The translations under genes and the position numbers were made by a program. From positions 3,197,001 to 3,261,000 of the forward strand of contig NZ_CP015381.1 of the NCBI RefSeq assembly GCF_001854245.1: a DNA stretch of 64,000 bases, given 5' to 3'. The first letter of the stretch is position 1. Each line of letters opens with the position of its first letter. Source of the DNA: Desulfococcus multivorans (GTDB lineage Bacteria > Desulfobacterota > Desulfobacteria > Desulfobacterales > Desulfococcaceae). Below the pieces are notes generated by a model that was not told where the DNA came from, searched no databases, and worked only from the letters and a program-made list of their open reading frames with translations. Positions 42,795-50,518 of this stretch are shown here, one piece after another.

Positions 42795-43676
42795 TCACGC
42801 CAGTTCAAGAAGTTCAAAGGTGTAGTCTGTAAGATCCATAACCAGTAATCGGTTTCGGAGGGTTTCGGAATTTCCCAGGAGAAGTTTGAAGACCTCGGCG
42901 CATTCCAGGGCGGAAAGGATGGTAATGGCATGGGGAAGACACCCCAGGGAGCGCTCGACCCCCTTTTCGTCGACGCTGTCCCGATCCCCATAAATGCGCG
43001 AAAGCCCTTCATCCTCAGGCAGAATGGTCGTGACATGCCCGGCCACCCCGGCGATGGCGGCTGACACCATGGGGATCCCCAAATCCTTTGCCGCGGATTC
43101 CAGAACGAAGCGATATTTGAGGGTATCCAGGCAATCCACCACCACGTCGGCGCCCCGAACCAGGTCGACCGCCCTTTCCTCATCGAGAAACACCGGGTGG
43201 GCGGATACCGCGACGGAAGGATTGACCGCTGCAATCCGAAGACGGGCCGCCTCAGCCTTGGATAAACCAATGTTCGCAACGGTGCTGTAAAATTGACGAT
43301 TGAGGTTCGACTCGTCGAACCGATCCGCATCGATGAGTCCGAGGGTGCCGATACCCCCTCGGGCCAGGATCTCCGTTACGGTGCCCCCAAGACCGCCCAA
43401 CCCCACCACCGTAACCGCAGCCCCCAGAAGTCGGGCCTGATCTTTCGAGGAAAACGTCTTCATATTGCGGATGTAACGCTCCGGCCACACCCGGTTTTCG
43501 AGGGCGGTGCGCTCCACCGTCCAGCCGGCGCTCCGGAATTCACGAGCGATTTCGGCCACCGCACCCGTACCGATGCCGTCGTAGGGCGTACCGTCGGGAA
43601 GGTTCCCCCTGCGGGCCGACCGTCGGATAGCCGCCGCCATCCCCTTGGTCATATCATCCTTTACGCAATCCATCAT
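42795..43676 (-). CDS. ThiF/MoeB-type adenylyltransferase (E1-like)
   Basis: 293 residues. A Rossmann ATP-binding fold begins near 90 with VTVVGLGGLGGTVTEILARGGIG (E1 signature GxGGxGG), the adenylation site is LIDADRFDESNLNRQFYS, and DVVVDCLDTLKYR follows. MoeB activates the MoaD C-terminus as an acyl-adenylate for sulfur transfer in molybdopterin synthesis. The first 70 residues are extra and basic. MoeB-type zinc cysteine pairs (CxxC) are not visible, so ThiF/HesA-like variants are possible. Its ATG overlaps the moaD stop (ATGATG/TGA), so the pair is coupled. Located beside the AOR gene, it probably serves tungstopterin supply. Confidence 0.86.
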   Translation of the reverse strand: MMDCVKDDMTKGMAAAIRRSARRGNLPDGTPYDGIGTGAVAEIAREFRSAGWTVERTALENRVWPERYIRNMKTFSSKDQARLLGAAVTVVGLGGLGGTVTEILARGGIGTLGLIDADRFDESNLNRQFYSTVANIGLSKAEAARLRIAAVNPSVAVSAHPVFLDEERAVDLVRGADVVVDCLDTLKYRFVLESAAKDLGIPMVSAAIAGVAGHVTTILPEDEGLSRIYGDRDSVDEKGVERSLGCLPHAITILSALECAEVFKLLLGNSETLRNRLLVMDLTDYTFELLELA

Positions 43677-43906
43677 CCTCCCCCCACCGGCGGAAAGATC
43701 CCGAGTCGATCACCGTCATCGAGCACAGATGTCAGAAGGGCCTTCCTGTTGTTGACGAAAATGAGTCTGGCCTCGTCTTCCTTTATCTTGAGCCGCTCGA
43801 CAATATCCCGGACAGTGGTGCCCTGCGTAATGGGATATCGATCGGCGTCCTCCGGCATGCGTTTGGACAGGGTGGCAAAAAGTCTCAGAGATATGGTATC
43901 CGTCAT
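43673..43906 (-). CDS. moaD: MoaD/ThiS-type sulfur-carrier protein
   Basis: 77 residues, beta-grasp fold: ISLRLFATLSKRMPED, TTVRDIVERLKIKEDEARLIFVNN in two stretches, then LDDGDRLGIFPPVGGG. The C-terminal Gly-Gly(-Gly) is the site of adenylation and thiocarboxylation. It supplies sulfur for molybdopterin dithiolene, which AOR needs with tungsten. It is coupled to the E1-like gene by overlap and follows the sigma-54 regulator gene by 9 bp, so regulator-moaD-moeB form one operon. A ThiS role cannot be excluded from sequence, but no thi genes are near. Confidence 0.9.
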   Translation of the reverse strand: MTDTISLRLFATLSKRMPEDADRYPITQGTTVRDIVERLKIKEDEARLIFVNNRKALLTSVLDDGDRLGIFPPVGGG

Positions 43907-43915
43907 GGATGCACC

Positions 43916-45289
43916 TCAATTGAAGGACGGCGCGTTTTCATTTTCCGTTTCATAGCTTTTGAGCTTTCGGTAGAGGGTTTTCCGACCGATGCCGAGGATC
44001 TCGGAAGCCTTGGCCCGGTTGCCGCCCACAAACCGCATCACTCGCTGAATGTGATTTTTCTCCATGTCCGCCAGGCTGAAAAAGGGCGTATCCTTGGACG
44101 GTGTGTCGCGGATCGCCTCGACCAGTTCCCGGGGAAGCCCCCGTTCCGTTATCCACCCCTCTTCCGCCAGAATGATGCCCCGCTCGATCACGTTCTGGAG
44201 TTCCCGAATGTTGCCGGGCCAGTCGTAGACCATGAGGCACTGCATGGCCTTTTTGGACACTTGACACGGCGGGGTTGCGACGCTCAGTTTCCGGCGGAAA
44301 TGTTCAACCAAAAGCGGTATGTCTTCCTTTCTCTCCCGCAACGGCGCCAGTTCAATGTTGAATACATTGATCCGGTGGTACAGGGCCTGACTGAAACGAC
44401 CGGCTTCCACCTCATCGGTCAGGTTCCGATTGGTGGCGAAGATGAAACGAATGTCCACGCGGCGTTCATTCTGCCCCCCCACCCGCCGAAAGGTCTGACT
44501 CTCAAGCACCCGCAAAAGGGATGCCTGGACGTCCATGGGAAGTTCCCCGATTTCGTCCAGGAAGAGGGTCCCCTTGTGGGCCAGCGCCAGAAGGCCGTCC
44601 CGTGATTCCGCCGCTCCGGTAAAGGCACCTTTCCGGTGCCCGAAAAGCTCACTGAGTATCAATTCCTTCTGAAGCGTGCCGCAATTTTTGGTGATCAGCG
44701 GATAGCCCGATCGCCGGCTCAGGTGATGGATGTTCCGGGAGACGACGTTTTTTCCGGTGCCGCTTTCACCAGTGATGAGCACCGGCACCTGCGTCGGCGC
44801 GACTTTTTGCACCAGAAACCGCACATGGTCGAGGGTCGGCGAATTGCCGATAAGGGTGTGGGGCGGGGATTCTCCCTGTTTGTGACGGAGAAGACGGTTC
44901 TCCCGCGTAAGGCAGGCCCGCTGATAGGCCTTTTCGACGACCAACTCCAATCGGTCGAGGTTGAAAGGTTTGGTGATATAATCATAGGCGCTTCGTTTCA
45001 TCGCCTCCACCGCGCTGTCGATATCCCCGAACCCGGTGACCAGGATGATTTCCGCGCCCATGGAGACTTTTCGGAAACGCTCCAGCAACTCCAGGCCGTT
45101 GCCGTCGGGCAGTTGAATATCGAGAATAATGACATCAAACGGTTTCCTTCGGACCAGCGCAAGGGCGTCCCTGGCCGTCCCCGCCGTTATCACGTGATGT
45201 CGTGTGGGCGACAGCTCCTTTTCGAGGAGCCGCCGGATGGAATGTTCGTCATCGACGACAAGAAGCTGTATGGGTTCCAATCGTTGCAT
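43916..45289 (-). CDS. Sigma-54-dependent response regulator (NtrC family), linked to AOR genes
   Basis: 457 residues. Receiver domain with acidic pair VVDDEH near 12 and phosphoacceptor Asp in VIILDIQLPDG near 56. The AAA+ domain has Walker A ITGESGTGKN, the sigma-54 loop LSELFGHRKGAFTGA and Walker B LFLDEIGELPM. The C-terminal helix-turn-helix is GGNRAKASEILGIGRKTLYRKL. No kinase gene is beside it, so it is an orphan regulator. It is first in an operon with moaD and the E1-like gene and converges on AOR, whose upstream region has a sigma-54-type promoter; regulation of AOR by this protein is a strong but unproved inference. ATG 45289 used. Confidence 0.93.
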   Translation of the reverse strand: MQRLEPIQLLVVDDEHSIRRLLEKELSPTRHHVITAGTARDALALVRRKPFDVIILDIQLPDGNGLELLERFRKVSMGAEIILVTGFGDIDSAVEAMKRSAYDYITKPFNLDRLELVVEKAYQRACLTRENRLLRHKQGESPPHTLIGNSPTLDHVRFLVQKVAPTQVPVLITGESGTGKNVVSRNIHHLSRRSGYPLITKNCGTLQKELILSELFGHRKGAFTGAAESRDGLLALAHKGTLFLDEIGELPMDVQASLLRVLESQTFRRVGGQNERRVDIRFIFATNRNLTDEVEAGRFSQALYHRINVFNIELAPLRERKEDIPLLVEHFRRKLSVATPPCQVSKKAMQCLMVYDWPGNIRELQNVIERGIILAEEGWITERGLPRELVEAIRDTPSKDTPFFSLADMEKNHIQRVMRFVGGNRAKASEILGIGRKTLYRKLKSYETENENAPSFN

Positions 45290-45325
45290 ATCAACCCGCT
45301 GGTCTCATGAATTCATTCGCTGAAC

Positions 45326-45350
45326 TCAACTCGACTTTCGTGATGGTAAT
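45326..45350. repeat. Dispersed intergenic repeat, copy E (left end only)
   Basis: Reads ACTCGACTTTCGTGATGG then TAA, matching the first 20 or so bases of the copy at 47043 with two or three differences. The rest of the element is missing. It lies 40 bp upstream of the sigma-54 regulator gene. Confidence 0.5.
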
Positions 45351-45388
45351 CTGATTTACTATAAGACATTTTCATTGTTGAGACAAAT

Positions 45389-45411
45389 ATCCCGCCCCGG
45401 CAGGACGGGAT
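45389..45411 (-). terminator. Hairpin after the AICAR formyltransferase gene
   Basis: ATCCCG and CGGGAT arms (45389-45394 and 45406-45411) with inner CC/GG pairing around a G/C loop, about 36 bp after the stop on the minus strand. Only a short T stretch follows. Confidence 0.45.
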
Positions 45412-45446
45412 CCATCCGACCCCGTGAGCGACGATCGTTGCGGAAA

Positions 45447-46697
45447 TCAGTGTTTGAAGCTTCTCTGACCGGTGTAAACCATGGTGACCCCCGCCGCATT
45501 GCACGCCTCGATCGACTGATAGTCGTTGGACGAGCCGCCGGGCTGTATCACGGCCGTCACCCCTTCCTGAATACCGACATCGATGCCGTCACGGAAAGGG
45601 AAAAAAGCATCGCTTACCATGGCGGCACCCGTCAACCCCCCTCGCTCCTCGGCGACCCGTGCGTCGATCGCTGCCCTTCGGTCAGGATCCGTAAGCTCCT
45701 TATAGGGGATGCCATGCGCCTCGAAACAGTATCGGTCCGCCAACTTCCGGTAGGCCTTGTCTCGCGCGATCTCGGCCACACCCACGCGATCCTGCTCCCC
45801 GGTGCCGATGCCGACTGTAACCAGATCCTTGACATAAATCACGGAATTGGAGGTGATGCCCGATTCCACCAACCATCCAAACAGCATGTCTTCATACTCC
45901 CGGGAGGTCGGCTCCCGACGGACCCGGTAGGTCTTTCCCTGATACTCGCACTCGGCAAGTTTCAGGTCTGTCGGAGTTCTCGCTGTGGGAACAAACGACC
46001 ACTGGACAATATGGCCTCCGTCAATGAGGCTTTTGAATTCCACGAAACGCTTGCCGATGAAATTTTTGAGACGAGCGATGTTACCGATTCGGATGACCCG
46101 CAGGTTTTTCCGGCGTCCCAGAATATCGAGAACGCCTTCTTCAAAATCGGGGGCAACCACCACTTCGGCATACTGGTCCGAGACCGCCTCCGCGGTGGTC
46201 TTATCCACTGAACGATTGAGCGCAATACAGCCGCCGAAAGCGGCTACCCGGTCGGCCATGTAAGCCCTGTGATAGGCGTTCGAAAGGGTATCCGCCCGAG
46301 CTGCCCCACAGGGGTTGTTATGCTTGACGATCACCGCTGTCGGCTTGTCGTCGAAGTATCGGAGAATGTTCAGAGCGTTGTCCGTGTCGGTCAGGTTGGT
46401 CTTCCCCGGATGCTTCCCCGACTGGAGCAGTTCGATGTCCGAAGCCAGGTATTGCCCGGGGAGGAGGGTCTCGATATCCCCCAGCATCAGATTGCCGTTG
46501 ACCAATCGATAGAGCGCCGCCTCCTGTCCGGGGTTTTCACCGTACCGCAACCCCTTCTGGACACCATCGATGGCCCACGTGACCTTCTCGTAGAACAAAG
46601 TCTGCCGTTCGGTCCCTTCTATAAAACTGATCTCCATCTCCGGTGGGAAATGATCCTCATTGATGGTCTGGTACATTTTTTTAAGATTTTCTGTCAT
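45447..46697 (-). CDS. Stand-alone AICAR formyltransferase (PurH C-terminal type)
   Basis: 416 residues, all AICAR transformylase; the IMP cyclohydrolase (MGS-like) half of bifunctional PurH is absent. The active-site Lys-His pair is in AVIVKHNNPCGAA, and there are conserved RYGENPGQEAALY and VSDAFFPFRDGIDVG, ending with GGSSNDYQSIEACNAAGV. It transfers a formyl group from 10-formyl-THF to AICAR in purine synthesis. Start ATG 46697 was preferred because GGAAGGAG lies 6 nt upstream; 38 more residues to 46811 would be composition-poor. The cyclohydrolase must be encoded elsewhere (e.g. PurO or PurH-N). Overlaps the 3' end of a possible small upstream gene by 17 nt. Confidence 0.93.
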   Translation of the reverse strand: MTENLKKMYQTINEDHFPPEMEISFIEGTERQTLFYEKVTWAIDGVQKGLRYGENPGQEAALYRLVNGNLMLGDIETLLPGQYLASDIELLQSGKHPGKTNLTDTDNALNILRYFDDKPTAVIVKHNNPCGAARADTLSNAYHRAYMADRVAAFGGCIALNRSVDKTTAEAVSDQYAEVVVAPDFEEGVLDILGRRKNLRVIRIGNIARLKNFIGKRFVEFKSLIDGGHIVQWSFVPTARTPTDLKLAECEYQGKTYRVRREPTSREYEDMLFGWLVESGITSNSVIYVKDLVTVGIGTGEQDRVGVAEIARDKAYRKLADRYCFEAHGIPYKELTDPDRRAAIDARVAEERGGLTGAAMVSDAFFPFRDGIDVGIQEGVTAVIQPGGSSNDYQSIEACNAAGVTMVYTGQRSFKH

Positions 46698-46857
46698 ACG
46701 TGACTCCTTCCATGACGGCCTCGGGATGGTGAAAGACATCGTCGCACGGCTTTCCGGCCAACCGCGCAAAAAGATTTTCGATTTTGTAACAGACCGCCCT
46801 GTTGCGGTCAAGTCGGAGATCCCCCGCTATAGGTTTTTCAAACGACGGGGCCGGCAT
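46681..46857 (-). CDS. Possible small gene (58 aa) overlapping the AICAR formyltransferase start
   Basis: The frame reads KPIAGDLRLDRNRAVCYKIE, then LFARLAGKPCDDVFHHPEAV and MEGVTYDRKS, a composition and codon use like the neighbouring genes. Its stop lies inside the start of the formyltransferase gene (17-nt overlap), as is common for coupled genes. The start at ATG 46857 has no good ribosome site and the first residues come from a G/C-rich word shared with 60414-60431, so the true 5' end is uncertain. It could also simply be leader sequence. I recognise no family. Confidence 0.35.
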   Translation of the reverse strand: MPAPSFEKPIAGDLRLDRNRAVCYKIENLFARLAGKPCDDVFHHPEAVMEGVTYDRKS

Positions 46858-47133
46858 CACCCGACACACGGTCGGGCGAATCCGTATAGTGGGACAACAC
46901 CGCGTCGGGACGACCGGAAACAAGCCATCGCTTTGCTTTTCCTTTTGGGAAAACTGTGATATTTATAAAAACAGGTACTGTTACCATGTATCCATCCTCG
47001 AATTGAGTAGAATCTGTCGCGCGGCGGATTGACGGAACGCAGCTCTCGACTTTCATGATGGTGACCGGATAGCAGGGCCGGAAGGATACGGCCTGTGACA
47101 GCCGAAAGTTGAGGACGGAATAAAAGGAGAATC
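46858..47133. other. Divergent intergenic region with repeat copy
   Basis: About 275 bp (435 bp from the formyltransferase start) between divergent genes. It holds the best long copy of the dispersed repeat (47043-47113), which ends 21 bp before the MazG-like start and so may lie in its leader. Confidence 0.5.
47043..47113. repeat. Dispersed intergenic repeat, copy F (long)
   Basis: About 70 bp: CTCTCGACTTTCATGATGG at the left, two G/C-rich CCGG-containing segments in the middle, and GCCGAAAGTTGAGG at the right. Aligns gap-free with copy A over about 65 bp. Confidence 0.75.
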
Positions 47134-47541
47134 ATGACGACGGCGTTGAGCATCACGTCATATCAGAAAATGGTGGATGAATGGGTGCGCACCATCGGAG
47201 TGCGCTATTTTTCGGAGCTCACCAACCTGGCCCAGTTGGTGGAAGAGGTCGGAGAAGTCGCTCGGATCATGTCCCGCGTCTTCGGAGACCAGAGTTTCAA
47301 AAGATCCGCTGATGACGTGGCGCGTTCAGGCGAGCCTTTCGACGGTCCGTTCCCGGATCCCAAGGATACGCTGGCCGATGAACTGGCCGATGTGATGTTT
47401 GTGCTCGTATGCATTGCCAACCAGACCGGCGTCGACCTGACGGACGCCCTTTGCAAAAACCTTGAAAAGAAGACCCGTCGCGATGAAAACAGACACCGGA
47501 ACAACCCGAAACTTCGCAAATCATTCACCTCGGATTTATAA
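47134..47541 (+). CDS. MazG-like nucleotide pyrophosphohydrolase
   Basis: 135 residues, an all-alpha MazG domain. The metal-binding acidic motifs are AQLVEEVGEVARIMSR (EEVGE) and, after a 40-residue gap, DELADVMFVLVCIANQTGVD (ExxD). The family hydrolyses NTPs or modified NTPs to NMP and pyrophosphate as house-cleaning enzymes. It is about half the length of E. coli MazG and lacks its second domain, as in the iMazG/MazG-like group. ATG 47134 has AAAGGAG. The lipoprotein gene follows 25 bp later on the same strand. The preferred nucleotide is unknown. Confidence 0.9.
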   Translation: MTTALSITSYQKMVDEWVRTIGVRYFSELTNLAQLVEEVGEVARIMSRVFGDQSFKRSADDVARSGEPFDGPFPDPKDTLADELADVMFVLVCIANQTGVDLTDALCKNLEKKTRRDENRHRNNPKLRKSFTSDL

Positions 47542-47566
47542 GGCGTTGAAAATACCGCCTTCATCA

Positions 47567-48085
47567 ATGATTGTCAGGCGTTGGGAACCGCTTCAGCGGC
47601 GCCGGGCAGCCGGGGCTCCGTTTGCGGCCGCTCTCGCTTTCCTGCTCCTCCTGGGATGCGCGGCTCCGGGCAAAAGACTCGAAGCACCCTACATCTCTCT
47701 CACCCGGATAGAGGTCGATAGCACCACCGTATTCGAGACGGTCATGACGGTAACTCTCCGCCTCCTTAACACCAACGACGTTCCCCTCACGCTGAAAGGC
47801 GCGGACGTAAGGCTTACGGTCGACGGCAAAGACGTCGCCCATGGCGTCTCTCGCATGGAAACAACCCTTCCGGCCTATGACACCGCCCTCGTTCCCATGA
47901 CGCTCTATTCATCCATGATCGACCTGGCCCAGGGACTTTTGAAGATAAGGGATCAAGAGCCGTTGAAATACGGTATTCGCGGGAATGTCCGCATCGAGGG
48001 AGGATTTTTGATGCCGTCGACCCTCCCCTTCTCCCACACGGGCGAACTTTCTCTCGACGGAATTCACACACGAAAACAGAGGTAG
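47567..48085 (+). CDS. LEA14-like (WHy domain) lipoprotein
   Basis: 172 residues. After a basic N-terminus a signal helix (AAALAFLLLLGC) ends in the lipobox LLGCAA, so the protein is probably a periplasm-facing lipoprotein. The mature part is a late-embryogenesis-abundant type-2/WHy beta-sandwich: ISLTRIEVDSTTVFETVMTV, then LRLLNTNDVPLTLKGADVRL, YDTALVPMTLYSS. Bacterial members are often lipoproteins of unknown role, some tied to desiccation or surface stress. Start ATG 47567 gives a normal signal peptide; longer forms would overlap the MazG-like gene. It likely shares a transcript with that gene. Confidence 0.85.
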   Translation: MIVRRWEPLQRRRAAGAPFAAALAFLLLLGCAAPGKRLEAPYISLTRIEVDSTTVFETVMTVTLRLLNTNDVPLTLKGADVRLTVDGKDVAHGVSRMETTLPAYDTALVPMTLYSSMIDLAQGLLKIRDQEPLKYGIRGNVRIEGGFLMPSTLPFSHTGELSLDGIHTRKQR

Positions 48086-48087
48086 AC

Positions 48088-48266
48088 CTATCCCTCGACC
48101 GGGGCGTAGCAGCAGCGCTTCGGTGAAGTCATCTTCCCCGCTTTTCTCAACTTTGCATTCACCTTGGATGCCGCCTGGGTTTCCATGCCGACCATGGCCG
48201 CGACATCCCCCCCGGCCGCACCGGTTTCCCGGCGTCCCGTATGGCTTTCAGCACGTTTTCTTCCAT
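48088..48266 (-). pseudogene. Frameshifted small winged-helix-type protein gene
   Basis: Two frames on the minus strand join across a run of seven G (48205-48215 region). The first frame, from ATG 48266, gives MEENVLKAIRDAGKPVRPG. The other frame continues GDVAAMVGMETQAASKVNAK, then LRKAGKMTSPKRCCYAPVEG and a stop at 48088-48090. With six G instead of seven, the joined product is a 58-residue protein with a winged-helix layout (KPVRPGDVA, SKVNAKLRKAGKM, SPKRCCYAP). This looks like a small family I recall in Desulfobacterota, seen there as intact genes of about this size. Either a real frameshift or a homopolymer sequencing error. No clear ribosome site precedes the ATG. Nearby region 48091-48387 holds nothing else I can assign. 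Confidence 0.6.
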
Positions 48267-48387
48267 TAAACGGACGGTCGCGTTACATCTCTTTCTAAAT
48301 CAGTTTCGGAGAAAACGATAATCATCCGTCGCTCCGGGGCAGGTACCGGGAGATAAAAGGAAAAAAATATTCCTGAGCGGTAGAAAA

Positions 48388-48429
48388 CGGGCTGCGAACC
48401 CTGAAACGCTGGGAGGGGATCGCAGCCCG
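48388..48429 (-). terminator. Terminator of the hdr-mvhD-metVF-frhB operon
   Basis: Perfect 10-bp arms CGGGCTGCGA (48388-48397) and TCGCAGCCCG (48420-48429) extended by inner GGG/CCC pairing; on the minus strand it is followed by GTTTTCT. It lies 27 bp after the FrhB-like stop. Confidence 0.85.
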
Positions 48430-48455
48430 GGGAGGGCGGCGGCGAGACGCGCGGT

Positions 48456-49574
48456 TCAGCCGCGTCCGCCCCGCTGGGCGAGAAGCAGGGCGTCATGCAT
48501 CCGCTGGGAGTATTCTTTCTTTTTCCTCGATTTTTCCCAAACCTTGTCCTGGATCTCGGCGGTCATATCGGGACGGCTGGAGACGCCGTAGACCTCCAGC
48601 GTGCTGTTTTTGGCATCGGCTATGATGGCACGTCCAACGGGCGAACGGGTGATCACGGTAGTCCAGCCTTCCAACGAACCGATTCCGCCAAAGGAGACGT
48701 CGGCATACTCGGAGGCGTAATCCGGACAGAATCGGCAGGCGTACCGTTTCATGAAATCGATCTTCTCAAGAGGCAGCGTTTTAAGGGCGCCCGAGGTCAG
48801 ATGAATCATCAACTCATCCTTGATGTTGATTTTCCGGACATCGTTCCAGGAGATTCCGGCGATACCCTCGAGCCTCCGCCGCTCTTCCTCGTCGAATATG
48901 AAATTTCCCGAACAGAAGAGGCCCAGGGTATATCGGATACTGTCGGACGGCACGATACTCATGGCCTCCATCTTTCGAAGGGTTTTGATCTGACAGGGCG
49001 TACCCACCAGCGCGACCCGCCTGAGTCCCTTCTGCATCATGGGCCGGAACTCCTGAACCGATGGGGAATAGGTGGAATAGTCATGTCCGAAGTGCTTGAC
49101 GCCGTGAGAGCTGTCGAAATAGAACCCCGCCGAGTCGATAATCTCCTGGCGGGTGGCGGCCAGCATGGGATCCCGCTCGAAGGGCCCCATCTGCCGGGTC
49201 ACAATGGCGCCGTCGATATGTCCCCGATCAAACAGATGGACGAGAAGCGCCGTGACCACGCCCCCGTCCGTGGCTTTGGCCCGTATCGCCGGATCGGCGG
49301 CTCTTGCCGTCAGGGTCTCGATGATATGGCCCATGGGCGGCGTCCAACCGGCCACTTTTTTGGTTTCCTCCTGATATTCATCGATTTCAGGACATATCGA
49401 ATAGCAAAGGCCGCACTCGATGCATTTTTCGCGGTCCGCGTACTGCGGTGATCCGTCGTCACCGAGCTTCAGTGCGCCGTAGTTGATCGACGTGCAGAAG
49501 GTCACACATCCCCCGCAACGGTGACAAAGGCCGGGCTTCTGGACTTCGTCTATCAAGTCATTAAAGGTTTTCAT
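48456..49574 (-). CDS. FrhB-like flavoprotein (coenzyme F420 hydrogenase/dehydrogenase beta-subunit family)
   Basis: 372 residues. Two ferredoxin clusters lie at the N-terminus (CHRCGGCVTFC near 17-27 and CIECGLCYSIC near 51-61). The FrhB flavin domain follows: ATDGGVVTALLVHLFDRGHID, VALVGTPCQIKTLRKMEA, GLFCSGNF, CRFCPDYASEYADVSFGGIG. FrhB-family proteins carry FAD and exchange electrons between Fe-S clusters and a deazaflavin or another acceptor. It is 8 bp after metF and last in the hdr operon, before the terminator. Its place suggests another flavin port for the Hdr-MetVF complex; F420 use is not implied, because the family is broad. Confidence 0.88.
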   Translation of the reverse strand: MKTFNDLIDEVQKPGLCHRCGGCVTFCTSINYGALKLGDDGSPQYADREKCIECGLCYSICPEIDEYQEETKKVAGWTPPMGHIIETLTARAADPAIRAKATDGGVVTALLVHLFDRGHIDGAIVTRQMGPFERDPMLAATRQEIIDSAGFYFDSSHGVKHFGHDYSTYSPSVQEFRPMMQKGLRRVALVGTPCQIKTLRKMEAMSIVPSDSIRYTLGLFCSGNFIFDEEERRRLEGIAGISWNDVRKINIKDELMIHLTSGALKTLPLEKIDFMKRYACRFCPDYASEYADVSFGGIGSLEGWTTVITRSPVGRAIIADAKNSTLEVYGVSSRPDMTAEIQDKVWEKSRKKKEYSQRMHDALLLAQRGGRG

Positions 49575-49582
49575 GGTCCCTC

Positions 49583-50518
49583 CTACACTTCCGGCCGGGG
49601 GTACAATCCTGCCGCTTCCACGATCTCAGGCACCTTCTCTTCCCACTCGATGGCCATGATGTGGAAGCCGGCAACGCCTTTGACTTCCTTGAGACGCTGA
49701 ATCTGCTCGATGCAGATCTTGATGCCCTCCTCAGCCTGCTTTTCCTTGGGCGTATCGGCCAGCCGCTTGACGATCGCATCGGGAACATCCATTCCCGGCA
49801 CCCGATTTTTCATGTAACGGGCCATGCCGACGGATTTCATGGGCGTCAGCCCCGCCATGATATACACCTTCTCGTGAAGCCCTCGATCCACAATCTGCTT
49901 CATCCAGTCTTCGAACTTCTCCATGTTGTAAATGCATTGGGTCTGGATAAACTCGGCCCCGGCAGCCACCTTTTTGGCGAGGCGCGAAACCCGGATTTCG
50001 TAAGGATCGGCAAAAGGATTGGCCGCGGCGCCCACAAACATCTTCGGAGGACGCTTGATCTCGTCTCCACCGAGGAACTTGCCCTCGTCCCGCATCAGTC
50101 GAACGGTCTGGAGCAACTGCATGGAATCCAGATCATGAACGTTCTGCCCTTTGGCGTGATCGCCGAAACTCTGATGATCCCCGGAAAGGCAGAGAATGTT
50201 GTTGATATCCCAGGACGCAGCCCCCAGGATATCGCTCTGGAGGGCGATGCGGTTTCGGTCCCGGGTCACCATCTGCAGCACCGGCTCCACCCCCAGGGTC
50301 TTGAGGCGGATACAGGCCGCCAGCGAGCACATTCGGCAGACGGAGGTCTGGTTATCCGTGATATTTACGGCGTCGACATGATTCCGGATCAGAGCCGCCT
50401 TTTCACTGATCGCTTCAGGGTCGCTTCCGCGGGGCGGGCCGCACTCGGAGGTGACGCCGAAATGACCTGCGGCGAGAATCTTTTCCAGTTTACTTGGGGT
50501 CCGGCTTTCTTTACTCAT
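49583..50518 (-). CDS. metF: Methylenetetrahydrofolate reductase MetF
   Basis: 311 residues. TIM-barrel MetF: it begins with GHFGVTSECGPPRGSD, where the catalytic Glu of this family lies, followed by DAVNITDNQ. The later FAD-contacting segment is LCLSGDHQSFGDHA, and AGAEFIQTQCIYNMEKFEDWM is a typical MetF segment. The enzyme makes 5-methyl-THF from 5,10-methylene-THF, the methyl branch of the Wood-Ljungdahl pathway, used for CO2 fixation or acetate oxidation. In Moorella MetF works with MetV and HdrABC-MvhD. The gene overlaps metV by 8 nt, which fits a shared complex. ATG 50518 chosen at that overlap. Confidence 0.95.
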   Translation of the reverse strand: MSKESRTPSKLEKILAAGHFGVTSECGPPRGSDPEAISEKAALIRNHVDAVNITDNQTSVCRMCSLAACIRLKTLGVEPVLQMVTRDRNRIALQSDILGAASWDINNILCLSGDHQSFGDHAKGQNVHDLDSMQLLQTVRLMRDEGKFLGGDEIKRPPKMFVGAAANPFADPYEIRVSRLAKKVAAGAEFIQTQCIYNMEKFEDWMKQIVDRGLHEKVYIMAGLTPMKSVGMARYMKNRVPGMDVPDAIVKRLADTPKEKQAEEGIKICIEQIQRLKEVKGVAGFHIMAIEWEEKVPEIVEAAGLYPRPEV

